A program made the translations under genes and the position numbers. This document shows positions 47,418 to 55,828 of a stretch of 64,000 nt of DNA, piece by piece. Every line of letters starts with the position of its first letter. Position 1 is the stretch's first letter. The stretch covers positions 620,001-684,000 of the forward strand of contig OY970283.1 of NCBI GenBank assembly GCA_963715995.1, given 5' to 3'. This DNA is from DATBDN01 sp963715995 (GTDB lineage: Bacteria; Actinomycetota; Thermoleophilia; Solirubrobacterales; Thermoleophilaceae). The notes beneath the pieces are model-generated. The model was given only the letters and a program-made list of their open reading frames with translations. It was not told the DNA's origin and made no database searches.

Positions 47418-47879
47418 GTGCGCATCTCGGCAAAGACCGACTACGCCCTTCGCGCGGCGATCGAGCTGGCCGCGCTCGACACCGACAGCCCGGTCAAGGG
47501 CGAGCAGATCGCAACCGCGCAGGGAATCCCGCTGCGGTTCCTGGAGAACATCCTGGGCGACCTGCGCAACGCCGGCATAGTCGAGAGCCGCCGTGGCGTG
47601 GACGGCGGCTACCTGCTGGCGCGTCCAGCCAAGGACATTGCGCTCGCGGACGTGGTGCGAGCCGTGGACGGCCCGCTGGCGAACGTCGCAGGAACGCGAC
47701 CCAACCTGCTCGAGTACGACGGCTCAGCGGAGCAGCTGCGGGAGATCTGGGTGGCGGTGCGCGCAGCGCTGCGGTCGGTGCTCGAGGAGACCACGCTGGC
47801 CGACGTGGCGGGGAACAAGCTGCCGAAGAACGTGCAGAAGCTGGTGGCGGACCAGGACGCTTGGGAAGTGCGGGTGTAG
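47418..47879 (+). CDS. Rrf2-family transcriptional regulator, cysteine-free
   Basis: 153 aa, GTG start. The winged helix is typical: MRISAKTDYALRAAIELA, then GEQIATAQGIPLRFLENILGDLRNAGIV (recognition helix region) and ESRRGVDGGYLLARP. The protein contains no cysteine, so it cannot hold the [2Fe-2S] cluster of IscR or NsrR. It is more like CymR-type members, which sense cysteine metabolism. Its position as the last gene of the sulfate import operon suggests that it controls the two sulfur operons through the shared AAACCC-N4-GGGTTT sites (inference). It lies 27 bp after cysA and converges on cysN. Confidence 0.9.
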   Translation: MRISAKTDYALRAAIELAALDTDSPVKGEQIATAQGIPLRFLENILGDLRNAGIVESRRGVDGGYLLARPAKDIALADVVRAVDGPLANVAGTRPNLLEYDGSAEQLREIWVAVRAALRSVLEETTLADVAGNKLPKNVQKLVADQDAWEVRV

Positions 47880-47908
47880 GGGCCAGGCTCGGGCGGTCGC
47901 CCAGGCCC
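47880..47908. terminator. Interrupted hairpin between convergent rrf2 and cysN
   Basis: GGGCC (47880-47884) pairs with GGCCC (47904-47908), and inside it GGGCG (47891-47895) pairs with CGCCC (47898-47902). Bulged bases lie between the two stems. It is placed to serve both convergent operons. Confidence 0.45.
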
Positions 47909-49179
47909 TAGGCAGCGCCGGTGATCATCCCGGCGCCGACGGTCGCATTGGTCGCCTCGTCGATCAGGATGAAGGCCCCCGTCTCGCGGTTGCGGGCGTA
48001 GTCGTCGACCACGAGCGGCGCGCTCAGCCGCAGCTCCACTGAGCCGATCTCGTTCAGCCCGAGCTCCGTGACCGTCGCGTCCGGCTCGAGCGCGTGCAGG
48101 TCGATGCGGTGCACCAGCGTGCCGACGATCGCTCGCACCTCACGGGTGGTCTGGCGCACGACGTAGCGCGCACCCACCCGCAGCGGCTGATCGGCCATCC
48201 AGCACACCGTGGCAGTCAGCTGGCGGGCGACGGCCGGCTGGTCCTCCACACCGACCAGCATGTCCCCGCGCGAGATGTCGAGCTCGTCCTCGAGCAGCAC
48301 GGTGACCGACTGTGGGGGGAACGCCTCTTCGAGCTCGCCCGCGAACGTGTCGATCTGCTTCACCCGCGTTCGGTGCCCTGCCGGCAGGACGACCACGTCG
48401 TCGCCGGGATGCAGCAGACCGGACGCAAGCTGACCGGCGTAGCCGCGGTAGTCGTGATGCTCGTCGGACATCGGCCGGATCACGTACTGAATCGGCAGGC
48501 GCACGTCGTCGAGGTTGCGGTCGAGGGCGACGTCGAGCTGCTCGAGCTCCTCGAGCAGTGGCCGGCCGTCGTACCACGGCATCGCCTCGGAGCGGTCGAC
48601 CACGTTGTCGCCGTTCAGCGCCGACACTGGGATGAGCGTGACGTCGGGAATGCTCAGGTTGGCCGCGAACGCGCTGAAGCTCTGGGCAACCTCGTCGAAG
48701 GCGCCCTCGTCGAAGCCGACGAGGTCCATCTTGTTCACGCACACGACCAGGTGCCGCACGCCGACGAGCGAGGCGATGTAGGCGTGACGGCGCGTCTGCT
48801 CGAGCACGCCCTTGCGCGCGTCGATCAGGATCACCGCGACGTCCGAGTTCGACGCTCCCGTGACCATGTTGCGCGTGTACTGAACGTGGCCGGGCGTGTC
48901 TGCGATGACGAAGCGCCGCTGCGGCGTGGCGAAGTAGCGGTGCGCGACGTCGATCGTGATGCCCTGCTCGCGCTCGGCGCGCAGGCCATCGGTCAGCAGC
49001 GCGAGGTTGACGTAGCCGTCACCGCGGCGGCGGCTCGTCTCCTCGACGTGCTCGAGCTGGTCCTCGAAGATCTGCTTCGAGTCGTACAGCAGCCGCCCGA
49101 TCAGGGTCGACTTGCCGTCGTCGACCGAGCCGACGATGGCCAGGCGCAGTTGGCTTGGAGCGTCCACCATCCGGAACAC
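47908..49179 (-). CDS. cysN: Sulfate adenylyltransferase subunit 1 (GTPase)
   Basis: 423 aa from GTG 49179, directly after the cysD stop with AGGAGG in the last cysD codons; ATG 49170 is possible. GTPase motifs: P-loop GSVDDGKST, switch region DGLRAEREQGITIDVAHRYF, DTPGH, and NKMD. EF-Tu-like domains 2 and 3 follow. There is no C-terminal APS-kinase domain. With CysD it makes APS from sulfate and ATP, driven by GTP hydrolysis. It is the last gene of the minus-strand assimilation operon. Confidence 0.95.
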   Translation of the reverse strand: MFRMVDAPSQLRLAIVGSVDDGKSTLIGRLLYDSKQIFEDQLEHVEETSRRRGDGYVNLALLTDGLRAEREQGITIDVAHRYFATPQRRFVIADTPGHVQYTRNMVTGASNSDVAVILIDARKGVLEQTRRHAYIASLVGVRHLVVCVNKMDLVGFDEGAFDEVAQSFSAFAANLSIPDVTLIPVSALNGDNVVDRSEAMPWYDGRPLLEELEQLDVALDRNLDDVRLPIQYVIRPMSDEHHDYRGYAGQLASGLLHPGDDVVVLPAGHRTRVKQIDTFAGELEEAFPPQSVTVLLEDELDISRGDMLVGVEDQPAVARQLTATVCWMADQPLRVGARYVVRQTTREVRAIVGTLVHRIDLHALEPDATVTELGLNEIGSVELRLSAPLVVDDYARNRETGAFILIDEATNATVGAGMITGAA

Positions 49180-50097
49180 CTAGAAGTAGCCCTCCTTCTT
49201 GCGGTCCTCCATCGCCGCCTCGGTGACCCGGTCGTCGGCGCGTGTCTCGCCGCGCTCGGTGATGTTCGTGGCCGCGATCTCCGCAACGACAGCGTCGAGC
49301 GACCCAGCGCCGGACTCGACGCCACCGGTGCAGCTCATGTCGCCGACGGTCCGGTAGCGCACCGACGCCTCGAACGGCTGCTCGCCGTCCATCATCTCGA
49401 CGTAGGGCGAGACCGCCAGCAGCATCCCGTCGCGCCGGAACACCTCACGCTGGTGGGCGAAGTAGATCGACGGGACCTCGAGCTGCTCCTCGTCGATGTA
49501 CTGCCAGACGTCGAGCTCGGTCCAGTTCGAGAGCGGGAAGACGCGCACGTGCTCGCCCTTGCGAATACGGCCGTTGTAGAGGTTCCAGAGCTCGGGGCGC
49601 TGTGCCTTGGGATCCCACTGCCCGAAGTCGTCGCGGAACGAGAAGACGCGCTCCTTGGCGCGCGCCTTCTCCTCGTCGCGTCGCGCGCCGCCGATCGCTG
49701 CATCGAAGCCGTGCTCCTCGATCGCGTCGAGCAGCGTGATCGTCTGGAGCCGGTTGCGTGAGGCGCGCGGCCCCGTCTCCTCGACAACGCGGCCAGCGTC
49801 GATCGAGTCCTGGACCGACGCGACGATGAGCCGCTCGCCAAGCTCGGCCACGCGGCGGTCGCGGAACTCGAGCACCTCCGGGAAGTTGTGTCCCGTGTCC
49901 ACGTGCATGAGCGGGAACGGGAAGCGCGCGGGACGGAAGGCCTTCTCGGCCAGGCGCAGCAGCACGATCGAGTCCTTGCCGCCGGAGAACAGCAGCACCG
50001 GTCGCTCCAGCTGGGCAGCCACCTCGCGCATGATGTGGATGGCCTCCGACTCGAGGTTGCGCAGGTGCGACAGCTCGCGCGTGGCTAGGCCGGTCAC
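49180..50097 (-). CDS. cysD: Sulfate adenylyltransferase subunit 2
   Basis: 305 aa from GTG 50097, which forms a GTGA overlap with the TSUP stop. A much longer frame upstream is antisense noise. Family features: LRNLESEAIHIMREV, the PP-loop LLFSGGKDSIVLLRL, HVDTGHNFPEV, GGARRDEEKARAKERVFSFRD and FPLSNWTELDVWQYI. It adenylates sulfate in complex with CysN, which starts immediately after the cysD stop. Confidence 0.95.
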   Translation of the reverse strand: MTGLATRELSHLRNLESEAIHIMREVAAQLERPVLLFSGGKDSIVLLRLAEKAFRPARFPFPLMHVDTGHNFPEVLEFRDRRVAELGERLIVASVQDSIDAGRVVEETGPRASRNRLQTITLLDAIEEHGFDAAIGGARRDEEKARAKERVFSFRDDFGQWDPKAQRPELWNLYNGRIRKGEHVRVFPLSNWTELDVWQYIDEEQLEVPSIYFAHQREVFRRDGMLLAVSPYVEMMDGEQPFEASVRYRTVGDMSCTGGVESGAGSLDAVVAEIAATNITERGETRADDRVTEAAMEDRKKEGYF

Positions 50098-50987
50098 GCC
50101 TTCTCCGGCATCGGGGGCAGCGCGCCGTGGCGGATCGCCCGGATGAGCCATGCGACGAGCCCGATCGCCACCGGCACGCCGATCACCAGCGCCGGAGGCA
50201 CCTCCGAGTAAGCCTTCTCGATCAGAGCAAGCCCGGCGCCGATCAGCACGACCGCGAGCGTGGCGCGCATGACGCCGACGGGCAGGCGCATCGTCAGGCC
50301 CGACCCGAGCCATACACCCGGGATCGATCCGATGAGGATCGTCCCGGCCAGAGCGAAGTCGACGTTGCCGGCGATCACGTGCGCGATCGCGGCGGCCCAC
50401 AGCAGGATCGCCGCGTGGAAGACGTCGGTGCCGACGACGCGCTGCGGGGTCAGCCGGAAGGCCATGATCAGGCCGACCGCGATCAGCGAGCCCGAGCCTG
50501 CCGACGTGATGCCGAGCACGAAGCCAACGGACGCGCCGAGCGCTACGGCGGCGATCTTGTGCCGGCGCTCGAGCGGGCTCGACTCGCGCTCGTTGCGGCC
50601 ACCGCTGGGCAGCAGCAGCCGTGCCAGGATGACCATGCCCGTGAGCAGCAGCGCGCCGGCGACGGCGATCAGGATCGCGTTGTCGAAGCCATCGCCGAGC
50701 GCATCCTGGAGCAGGTGCAGCACGTAGACGCCGAGCACGGCGGACGGAACCGACCCGAACGCCATCCAGGTGGAGAGGCGGAAGTCGACGGTCTTCTGAC
50801 GCCAGTGGCGGTAGCCGCCGACGGTTTTCGTGATCGCGCCGTAGGCCAGGTCCGTGCCGATTGCCGTGGTCGGCTTGAAGCCGAAGACCAGGATCAGGAT
50901 CGGAGTCATCAGCGAGCCGCCCCCGATGCCTGTGGTGCCAACCAGTACGCCCACGCCGAACCCGAAGACGATGATCAGCGGGTCCAC
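50094..50987 (-). CDS. TSUP (TauE/SafE) family membrane transporter
   Basis: 297 aa from GTG 50987, five bases after the cysH stop. About eight hydrophobic helices are visible. The two-fold repeated family motif is recognisable as TTGIGGGSLMTPIL in the first half and ITSAGSGSLIAVGLI in the second, each followed by a PTTAIGTDL- or PQRVVGTDVF-type segment. TSUP proteins move sulfite, sulfonates or other sulfur anions. Inside an assimilation operon it may export excess sulfite or serve as a secondary sulfate carrier (inference). Confidence 0.9.
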   Translation of the reverse strand: MDPLIIVFGFGVGVLVGTTGIGGGSLMTPILILVFGFKPTTAIGTDLAYGAITKTVGGYRHWRQKTVDFRLSTWMAFGSVPSAVLGVYVLHLLQDALGDGFDNAILIAVAGALLLTGMVILARLLLPSGGRNERESSPLERRHKIAAVALGASVGFVLGITSAGSGSLIAVGLIMAFRLTPQRVVGTDVFHAAILLWAAAIAHVIAGNVDFALAGTILIGSIPGVWLGSGLTMRLPVGVMRATLAVVLIGAGLALIEKAYSEVPPALVIGVPVAIGLVAWLIRAIRHGALPPMPEKA

Positions 50988-50991
50988 CGGG

Positions 50992-51624
50992 TCAGCCCAC
51001 CTGGTCCACGTGCAGACCGCACTCGGTCTTGTCGGAGTCCGCCCAGCGGCCTTCGCGGCCGGCACCCGGCGCCGTGCAGGGCGCGCAGCCGATCGAGTCG
51101 TAGCCCTGATCGTGAAGCGGGTGGTAGGGGAGGTCGTGCTCGGAGATGTAGTTCCAGACGTCCTTACCGGTCCAGGCGGCGAGCGGGTTGACCTTCCAGA
51201 TCCCACGCCGCTCGTCGCGCTCGAGCTGCTGGGCGCCGGCGCGGGTCGGGGCCTGCTCGCGGCGGATGCCCGTGACCCATGCGTCGGTGCCCGCCAGTGC
51301 CTGCTCGAGCGCCGCCACCTTGAGCGTCCCGCAGCAGTGGTCGCCGCCGGTCCACGGGTTGCCGGGATTGGCGGCGTCGTAGACCTCGACCTTGAGCCCG
51401 TAGCGATCTTCGACCTGCTTCCAGACCGCGTAGGTCTCTGGGAAGAGCACACCGGTGTCGATCGTGAAGACGCGTGCGCCGGGCTCGATCTTCATGAGCA
51501 TGTCGATCAGGACCGACTCCTCCTTCTGGAACGAGCAGGCCAGCACGAGGCCGGGGTGGAAGCGCTCGACCGCCTCGGCCAGCACCTCTTCGGCGGTGCG
51601 GTCGCTGGTGGCTAGACCGCGCAC
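50992..51624 (-). CDS. cysH: Assimilatory adenylyl-sulfate (APS) reductase
   Basis: 210 aa from GTG 51624, overlapping sir by 13 bp. PP-loop-like substrate binding is seen at ACSFQKEESVLIDML. The [4Fe-4S] cysteine pairs that mark APS-type enzymes are present: CC in GGDHCCGTLK and CxxC in IGCAPCT. The catalytic ECGLH is near the C-terminus. Enzymes lacking the CC/CxxC set use PAPS instead. The presence of the set, and the absence of an APS kinase in the operon, agree with direct APS reduction to sulfite. Confidence 0.94.
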   Translation of the reverse strand: MRGLATSDRTAEEVLAEAVERFHPGLVLACSFQKEESVLIDMLMKIEPGARVFTIDTGVLFPETYAVWKQVEDRYGLKVEVYDAANPGNPWTGGDHCCGTLKVAALEQALAGTDAWVTGIRREQAPTRAGAQQLERDERRGIWKVNPLAAWTGKDVWNYISEHDLPYHPLHDQGYDSIGCAPCTAPGAGREGRWADSDKTECGLHVDQVG

Positions 51625-53429
51625 TCGCCCTCGCCCCTGATAACTGCGTAGGGCTCGGACCGGCTCCAGTCGATGAAGTGCTCGAGCGACTCGAGGTTGA
51701 ACTCGGTCGGCAGCGCGATTCCGCGCGCGGCCTCCTCGAACGGAACCGCCCCGACGCGGTCGAAGAAGTCGTTGAACGGCTCGCCGTCGTTGCGCTCGCT
51801 CTCGTAGAGGGCAAGCCACGCCTCGATCGCGTCGGGCACGCGCTTGGCGGGCAGGCGCACCTTCAGGCGCGTGCCGTACTGGAGGTTGCCGTCTTCGTAG
51901 CGGCCGCCGATGTGCGCGACGTAGGCGGGCATGGCGCGCCCGCCGATCTTGAGCGACGCGCCGTAGAACCCGATCGAGCCGAGGTGGTGCTGGCCGCAGC
52001 CGTTCGGGCAGCCGGACATCTTGATGTGGATCCGCTTCGTGAGCGGGTCCGTGATGTCGAGCGACTCGACCTTGGCCTGGATCGCGCGGTTGAGGCCCAT
52101 CGACGACGTGATGCCCAGCTTGCAGCTGTCGGTACCGGGGCAGCTGACCGTGTCGGTGATCGTGTCGGCGCCGGCCTCGTTTAGGCCGATCTCGCCGAGG
52201 CGGGCCCAGAGGTCGTAGAGCGCCTCGTTGCGCACCCAGCGCAGCACGAGGTTCTGGTGCACGCTCGTGCGCGCGTAGCCGCCAGTGAAGTCGCGCATGA
52301 TCTGCGCAAGCCCGTGGAACTGCTCGGGCGTGAGGTCGCCGCGGGTGACCTTCACCTCGACGGTGCTGAAGCCGTCCTGGCGCTGTGCCCGGACGTTGGA
52401 GGTGACGAAGGCGTCAAACTCTCGGCTGTCGCCGTTCGGCGAGCCGCCGGTGTAGGGACCCGGCGCGTGCGCCTCCTCGTCGTGCTCGAACAGCAGCGGC
52501 GTCGGGTCGAAGTCGCGCTCCGAGACCCAGTCTCCCTTCAGCTCCTCCTCGACCATGTTGCGGAACTCGTCGATGCCGACCTTGTCGACCAGGAATTTGA
52601 GCCGCGCACGCGCCCGGTTGGCGCGCAGCCACTCCTGGCGGTCGAAGATGCGCAGGACAGCCTCCGAGACCTTGAGGTAGTCGCCGTTGTCGACCTCCAC
52701 GAACTCGTAGAGCGTGTGGCCCACGCGCGCCATGATCGACGTGCCGCCGCCCGTGTTGATCTCCACGCCCTTGACGCCGTCGCGCACGCGCGGGATGAAG
52801 CCCAGGTCGTGGATGAGCGTGATCGCGCGGTCGGCGTCCGATGCGGTGAAGGCGCACTTCACCTTGCGCGGCATGAGCTGGTAGTCGGGGTGGCGCACGA
52901 AGTGACGCACGAACGCTGCGCCGTAGGGCGTGATGTCGAACGGTTCGTCGGCCGCGACGCCCGCCCACGGGTCGCCGGTGACGTTGCGCACGGTGTTGCC
53001 GCACGCCTCGCGGCTGGACAGCCCGACCTCGCCGAGGATGCGCAGCACCTTCGCGGCATCGCGCAGCGGGATGTGGTGGAACTGGAAGTTCTGGCGCGTG
53101 GTGATGTGGCCCTTGACGAGCGGCGTGAACTCCTCGGCGATGTCGCCGAAGGCGTCCATCTGGTCCGGGGTGACGCCGCCGAGCGGGAGCTTGATCCGCA
53201 TCATCTGGCGGTCGGGCTGGCGCTGCCCGTAGACGCCCTGCTTCAGGCGGAAGCCGATGAACTGCTCTTCACTCTCGCCGCCGCCGAGGAAGAACTCGGA
53301 GCGGTCGTCGAAGTCGTCGAACTCCTGCTCGAGGACCGGGATGATGTGGCCCGGCACGTTCTCGAGGATCTCCGGGTTCTCGCGCGAGCCAAGGCGCCCG
53401 CTCTTCGGTGTGGATGCAGTCGGCTCCAT
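51612..53429 (-). CDS. sir: Ferredoxin-dependent sulfite (nitrite/sulfite) reductase
   Basis: 605 aa, ATG start. The two-fold repeated nitrite/sulfite reductase fold is clear. Ferredoxin-like halves are seen at FIGFRLKQGVYGQRQPDRQMMRIKLP-type and RQDGFSTVEVKVTRGDLTP-type segments, with GHITTRQNFQFHHI and ARTSVHQNLVLRWV as the substrate Arg/Lys strands. The siroheme/[4Fe-4S] cysteines are CPGTDSC and SGCPNGC. In this operon it reduces sulfite to sulfide. A TATATT hexamer lies ten bases before the start, with the operator directly upstream of it, so the leader must be very short. Confidence 0.94.
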   Translation of the reverse strand: MEPTASTPKSGRLGSRENPEILENVPGHIIPVLEQEFDDFDDRSEFFLGGGESEEQFIGFRLKQGVYGQRQPDRQMMRIKLPLGGVTPDQMDAFGDIAEEFTPLVKGHITTRQNFQFHHIPLRDAAKVLRILGEVGLSSREACGNTVRNVTGDPWAGVAADEPFDITPYGAAFVRHFVRHPDYQLMPRKVKCAFTASDADRAITLIHDLGFIPRVRDGVKGVEINTGGGTSIMARVGHTLYEFVEVDNGDYLKVSEAVLRIFDRQEWLRANRARARLKFLVDKVGIDEFRNMVEEELKGDWVSERDFDPTPLLFEHDEEAHAPGPYTGGSPNGDSREFDAFVTSNVRAQRQDGFSTVEVKVTRGDLTPEQFHGLAQIMRDFTGGYARTSVHQNLVLRWVRNEALYDLWARLGEIGLNEAGADTITDTVSCPGTDSCKLGITSSMGLNRAIQAKVESLDITDPLTKRIHIKMSGCPNGCGQHHLGSIGFYGASLKIGGRAMPAYVAHIGGRYEDGNLQYGTRLKVRLPAKRVPDAIEAWLALYESERNDGEPFNDFFDRVGAVPFEEAARGIALPTEFNLESLEHFIDWSRSEPYAVIRGEGECAV

Positions 53430-53446
53430 GGAACCCTGAAATATAT

Positions 53447-53466
53447 CGAAACCCGAAGGGGTTTCG
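53447..53466 (-). promoter_or_regulatory. Candidate sulfur-regulon operator 2 (CGAAACCC-N4-GGGTTTCG)
   Basis: A perfect 8-bp inverted repeat around four bases, abutting the TATATT -10 of sir (53440-53445). Its core is the same AAACCC-N4-GGGTTT as at 43771-43786. Bound protein would occupy the space between -35 and -10. Confidence 0.65.
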
Positions 53467-53478
53467 GCGTTTTAGCCG

Positions 53479-53824
53479 CTAGCGCGGGGGCATGTTCGGA
53501 TTCTCGGCCACTTCGCCGCCCGCCGGGCTCGAGTTCGAGCCCGGCCTCTGCCCACGCCAGCAGGCCGCCCTCGATCGAGTGCGCATCCCACCCGGACGCC
53601 GCAAAAGCGTCTGCGGCCGGCCCGGAGCGGTTGCCCGAGCGGCAGTAGATGACCACCGGCAGCTGGCTGTCGAGCGACTCGGATTCGCGCTGCAGGTCGG
53701 CCAGCTCGATGTGGCGGGATCCGGCGATGTGGCCGGCCTCGTACTCGACTGGGGTGCGGACGTCGACGAGCTGCGCGCCGCCGTCGATGATCTGCTTGGC
53801 CTCTGTCGGGCTGACCTCCGGCAT
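53479..53824 (-). pseudogene. Rhodanese-like domain protein, frameshifted at C-terminus
   Basis: A single rhodanese domain of about 100 residues: QLVDVRTPVEYEAGHIAGSRHI, then VVIYCRSGNRSGPAADA with the catalytic Cys in the CRSGNRS loop, and SIEGGLLAWAEAGLELEP. In the uncorrected frame no stop occurs before position 53243 inside sir. Removing one base near 53515-53527 gives AGGEVAENPNMPPR and a TAG at 53479-53481, a normal end. Thus an indel, real or technical, is likely. The domain binds and transfers sulfane sulfur. TAGCTT lies seven bases before the ATG, a leaderless layout. Confidence 0.75.
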
Positions 53825-53831
53825 CGCGCTG

Positions 53832-53837
53832 AAGCTA
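53832..53837 (-). promoter_or_regulatory. Leaderless -10 (TAGCTT) for the rhodanese gene
   Basis: On the minus strand TAGCTT is followed by seven bases and ATG 53824. Confidence 0.4.
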
Positions 53838-53842
53838 GCCGG

Positions 53843-54064
53843 TCAGATCCAGGGGGTGGAGTCCGCGGGCAGGCCTACGCCCTCCATCAGGCCGGCTCGC
53901 AGCCACGGGCTGATCGTGTCGGCCTCCTCGCGCGGCGGCGGCGCGGTGTCGCGCAGGAACTGCTCGATCGCCGCCGCAATCGCGGCTGCTTCCGCCGGGC
54001 TTGCGACCGAGTGGGTGATCTCGATCCGCGGCCGCCGCGGTGCGTGCTTGCCGTTGCGCGCCAC
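53843..54064 (-). CDS. Small protein, 73 aa, possibly acyl-CoA carboxylase epsilon-like
   Basis: GTG start at 54064. A basic N-terminus (ARNGKHAPRRPRIEI) is followed by an Ala-rich helix (PAEAAAIAAAIEQFL) and a C-terminal ISPWLRAGLMEGVG segment. Length, the Ala-rich helix and a W..A.L.EG ending recall the small epsilon subunits of actinobacterial acyl-CoA carboxylases, but the match is weak and by eye. Other carboxylase genes are at 40074 and 58777, not adjacent. It lies 18 bp upstream of the rhodanese gene on the same strand. TAACCT lies six bases before the start. Confidence 0.6.
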   Translation of the reverse strand: MARNGKHAPRRPRIEITHSVASPAEAAAIAAAIEQFLRDTAPPPREEADTISPWLRAGLMEGVGLPADSTPWI

Positions 54065-54070
54065 GGGGCG

Positions 54071-54080
54071 AGGTTATCGT
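54071..54080. promoter_or_regulatory. Overlapping divergent -10 elements (TAACCT minus, TATCGT plus)
   Basis: Minus-strand TAACCT (54076-54071) serves the 73-aa gene with a six-base gap. Plus-strand TATCGT (54075-54080) lies nine bases before ATG 54090. The two share bases. Confidence 0.35.
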
Positions 54081-54089
54081 CGGGCGGGC

Positions 54090-55040
54090 ATGCCCGAGAT
54101 CCCGGTGTTCGATCACGACACGGTGCTGGCCGCCGTCACGCCCAGCGACGCGATCGAGCGCGTGCGTGACGCATTCGTGCGCCACTACGACGGCGAGTGG
54201 GTGATGCCGTCGAAGGTCTACCTCGACGCGCCCGACGGGCCGGGCGACTTTCGCGCGATGCCGGCGCGCGGTGGCGGCCTGGCGATCCTGAAGTGGATCA
54301 CGTCGTTTCCGTCCAACCGCGAACGCGGCCTGCCGGTGGTCATGGGCCTGGTCTGCGTCTCGGACGCAAGCGATGGACGCCCGCTGGCGCTGATCGACGC
54401 CCGGGCGATCACGATGCTGCGCACCGGCGCTGTGGCGGCCGTCGCCGCCCAGGAGCTCGCGCGCGAGGATGCGGCAACCGTCGGCCTGGTCGGCTGCGGC
54501 GTCTACGGAGCCTGGGCCGCGCGCTGCCTGGCGGCCGCCGAGTACGGCCCCGGCCTCTGTTACGACGTCGACCCCGACGCGGCCGGCGCGCTGGCCGGCG
54601 AACTCGGCTGGGAGGCCGGCGCGCTCGACGATGCGCTCGCCTGCGATGTGGTCACCTGCGTGACGCCCGGCAACTCCCCGGTCGTCACCGAGGACGTGCT
54701 GCACGCGGGCGCGCACCTGAACATGCTCGGCGCCGACGGCCCGGGCAAGTCAGAGGCCGAGCCCGGCGCGGTCGCGCGCTGCCGCCTGTTCTGCGACGAG
54801 TGGCATCAGGCGTCGCACGGCGGTGAGCTGACCGCGGTGGTCGAGGCCGGCCTCGTCACGCGCGAGCAGGTGACCGAGCTCGGCGCGGTGATGACGGGGA
54901 ACGCAGAAGGCCGGTCGTCGAACGAGGAGATGACCTTGTTCGACTCGACCGGCCTTGCGATTCAGGATCTTGCGATCACGCACGCTGTGCTCGAGGCACA
55001 GCGTGCGGGGGTTGTCAAGGCACCTGTCGTGCGCCTCTGA
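54090..55040 (+). CDS. Ornithine cyclodeaminase / mu-crystallin family protein
   Basis: 316 aa from ATG 54090; a long frame upstream is antisense to the rhodanese gene. The N-terminal half carries the substrate-site segments (MPSKVYLD, FRAMPARGGGLAILKWI, then SDASDGRPLALIDARAITMLRTGA). The Rossmann motif is VGLVGCGVYGAWAARCL (about residues 130-146), followed by an Asp at the end of strand 2 (YDVDPDAA) that favours NAD. Family members are ornithine cyclodeaminases, alanine or other amino-acid dehydrogenases and ketimine reductases. The specific reaction is open. It runs towards the secreted protein at 55047 with 6 bp between stops. Confidence 0.88.
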   Translation: MPEIPVFDHDTVLAAVTPSDAIERVRDAFVRHYDGEWVMPSKVYLDAPDGPGDFRAMPARGGGLAILKWITSFPSNRERGLPVVMGLVCVSDASDGRPLALIDARAITMLRTGAVAAVAAQELAREDAATVGLVGCGVYGAWAARCLAAAEYGPGLCYDVDPDAAGALAGELGWEAGALDDALACDVVTCVTPGNSPVVTEDVLHAGAHLNMLGADGPGKSEAEPGAVARCRLFCDEWHQASHGGELTAVVEAGLVTREQVTELGAVMTGNAEGRSSNEEMTLFDSTGLAIQDLAITHAVLEAQRAGVVKAPVVRL

Positions 55041-55046
55041 CCTTGG

Positions 55047-55670
55047 TCAGCTGCGAGCGTAAGGATCGACGTACGCGTCGTCGATGTTCCAGTTGCCGAG
55101 AATCGGCCGGAAGCGGAACTGCACGCTCGTCTGCTGGCCCGGGTCAGTGAGCTGACTCGCCAGGATGAAGGCGATGCTGCTCGGCTTCCAGTTGGCGCTG
55201 GGGAGCGCGGTAGCGACCGGCAGTTCCAGCGTGCCGCCGAGCTTGTCATGGACGATCACGGTCACGTTCATCAAGCCGGCGCCGAAGAGGCCGGTCGACT
55301 TCGAGAACCAACGCGCGGTCGGATGATCGAGCCCCACGCACGTGGGCGGGCTCGTCGCGACGCCGCCGCGCGGGATGTAGAGCGACTGCGAGTCCGAGTT
55401 GCCGTTGACGTTGTAGCTCTCGTTGCCGTCGACCACCTTCGCGCCGCCCGCCAAGGACCAGTCCGTGGCATCCGACTCGAAGGAGCCGCCCGGGATGGGC
55501 GTGTAGTTCGAGTTGTCGCCGAATGACGCGAACGGGTTGCTCAGCGTGTCCGGGGCGCAGCTGGTCGCGGTGGTGAGAATGCTCGCGTGAGCCGCGGGGG
55601 CGGCGAGGGCGCCCAGCGCGCAGACCGTGGCTGCGATGCCGCTCCACTTCGACTTGAGGTTCCGGGCCAT
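55047..55670 (-). CDS. Secreted protein of unknown function (207 aa)
   Basis: ATG start with a strong GGAAAGGAAAAG ribosome-binding site, unlike most neighbours. The signal peptide ends APAAHA-S near residue 29. The mature part begins with a Cys (SCAPDTLSNPFASFGDNSNY), has a second Cys (SPPTCVGLDHPTARW) and is beta-rich, ending FRFRPILGNWNIDDAYVDPY. The whole resembles carbohydrate-binding-module-like jelly rolls seen in extracellular actinobacterial proteins, but no family is assigned. It is monocistronic, with a 158-bp divergent region before the HD-GYP gene. Confidence 0.72.
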   Translation of the reverse strand: MARNLKSKWSGIAATVCALGALAAPAAHASILTTATSCAPDTLSNPFASFGDNSNYTPIPGGSFESDATDWSLAGGAKVVDGNESYNVNGNSDSQSLYIPRGGVATSPPTCVGLDHPTARWFSKSTGLFGAGLMNVTVIVHDKLGGTLELPVATALPSANWKPSSIAFILASQLTDPGQQTSVQFRFRPILGNWNIDDAYVDPYARS

Positions 55671-55828
55671 CTTTTCCTTTCCAGGGAGCGACAGGTGCCG
55701 CCTCCGAATGCTTGAGTCGAAAATCGGTCGGCGACCTGAACGGCTGGTGGGTCAAGTGGCCACACTTGCGACCTATCCTGCAAGCACTTGAGTCGGCCGC
55801 TTCATCAGCCGATCACACTCGCGTGGGT

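Noticed and set aside
47418..47879. Assignment of the Rrf2 protein as IscR/NsrR-like iron-sulfur sensor
   Set aside because: The protein contains no cysteine, so it cannot ligate the usual cluster.
53243..53480. Rhodanese frame running on into sir as a fused or overlapping protein of 193 aa
   Set aside because: The residues inside sir are Ser/Arg noise; a one-base correction gives a natural stop at 53479.
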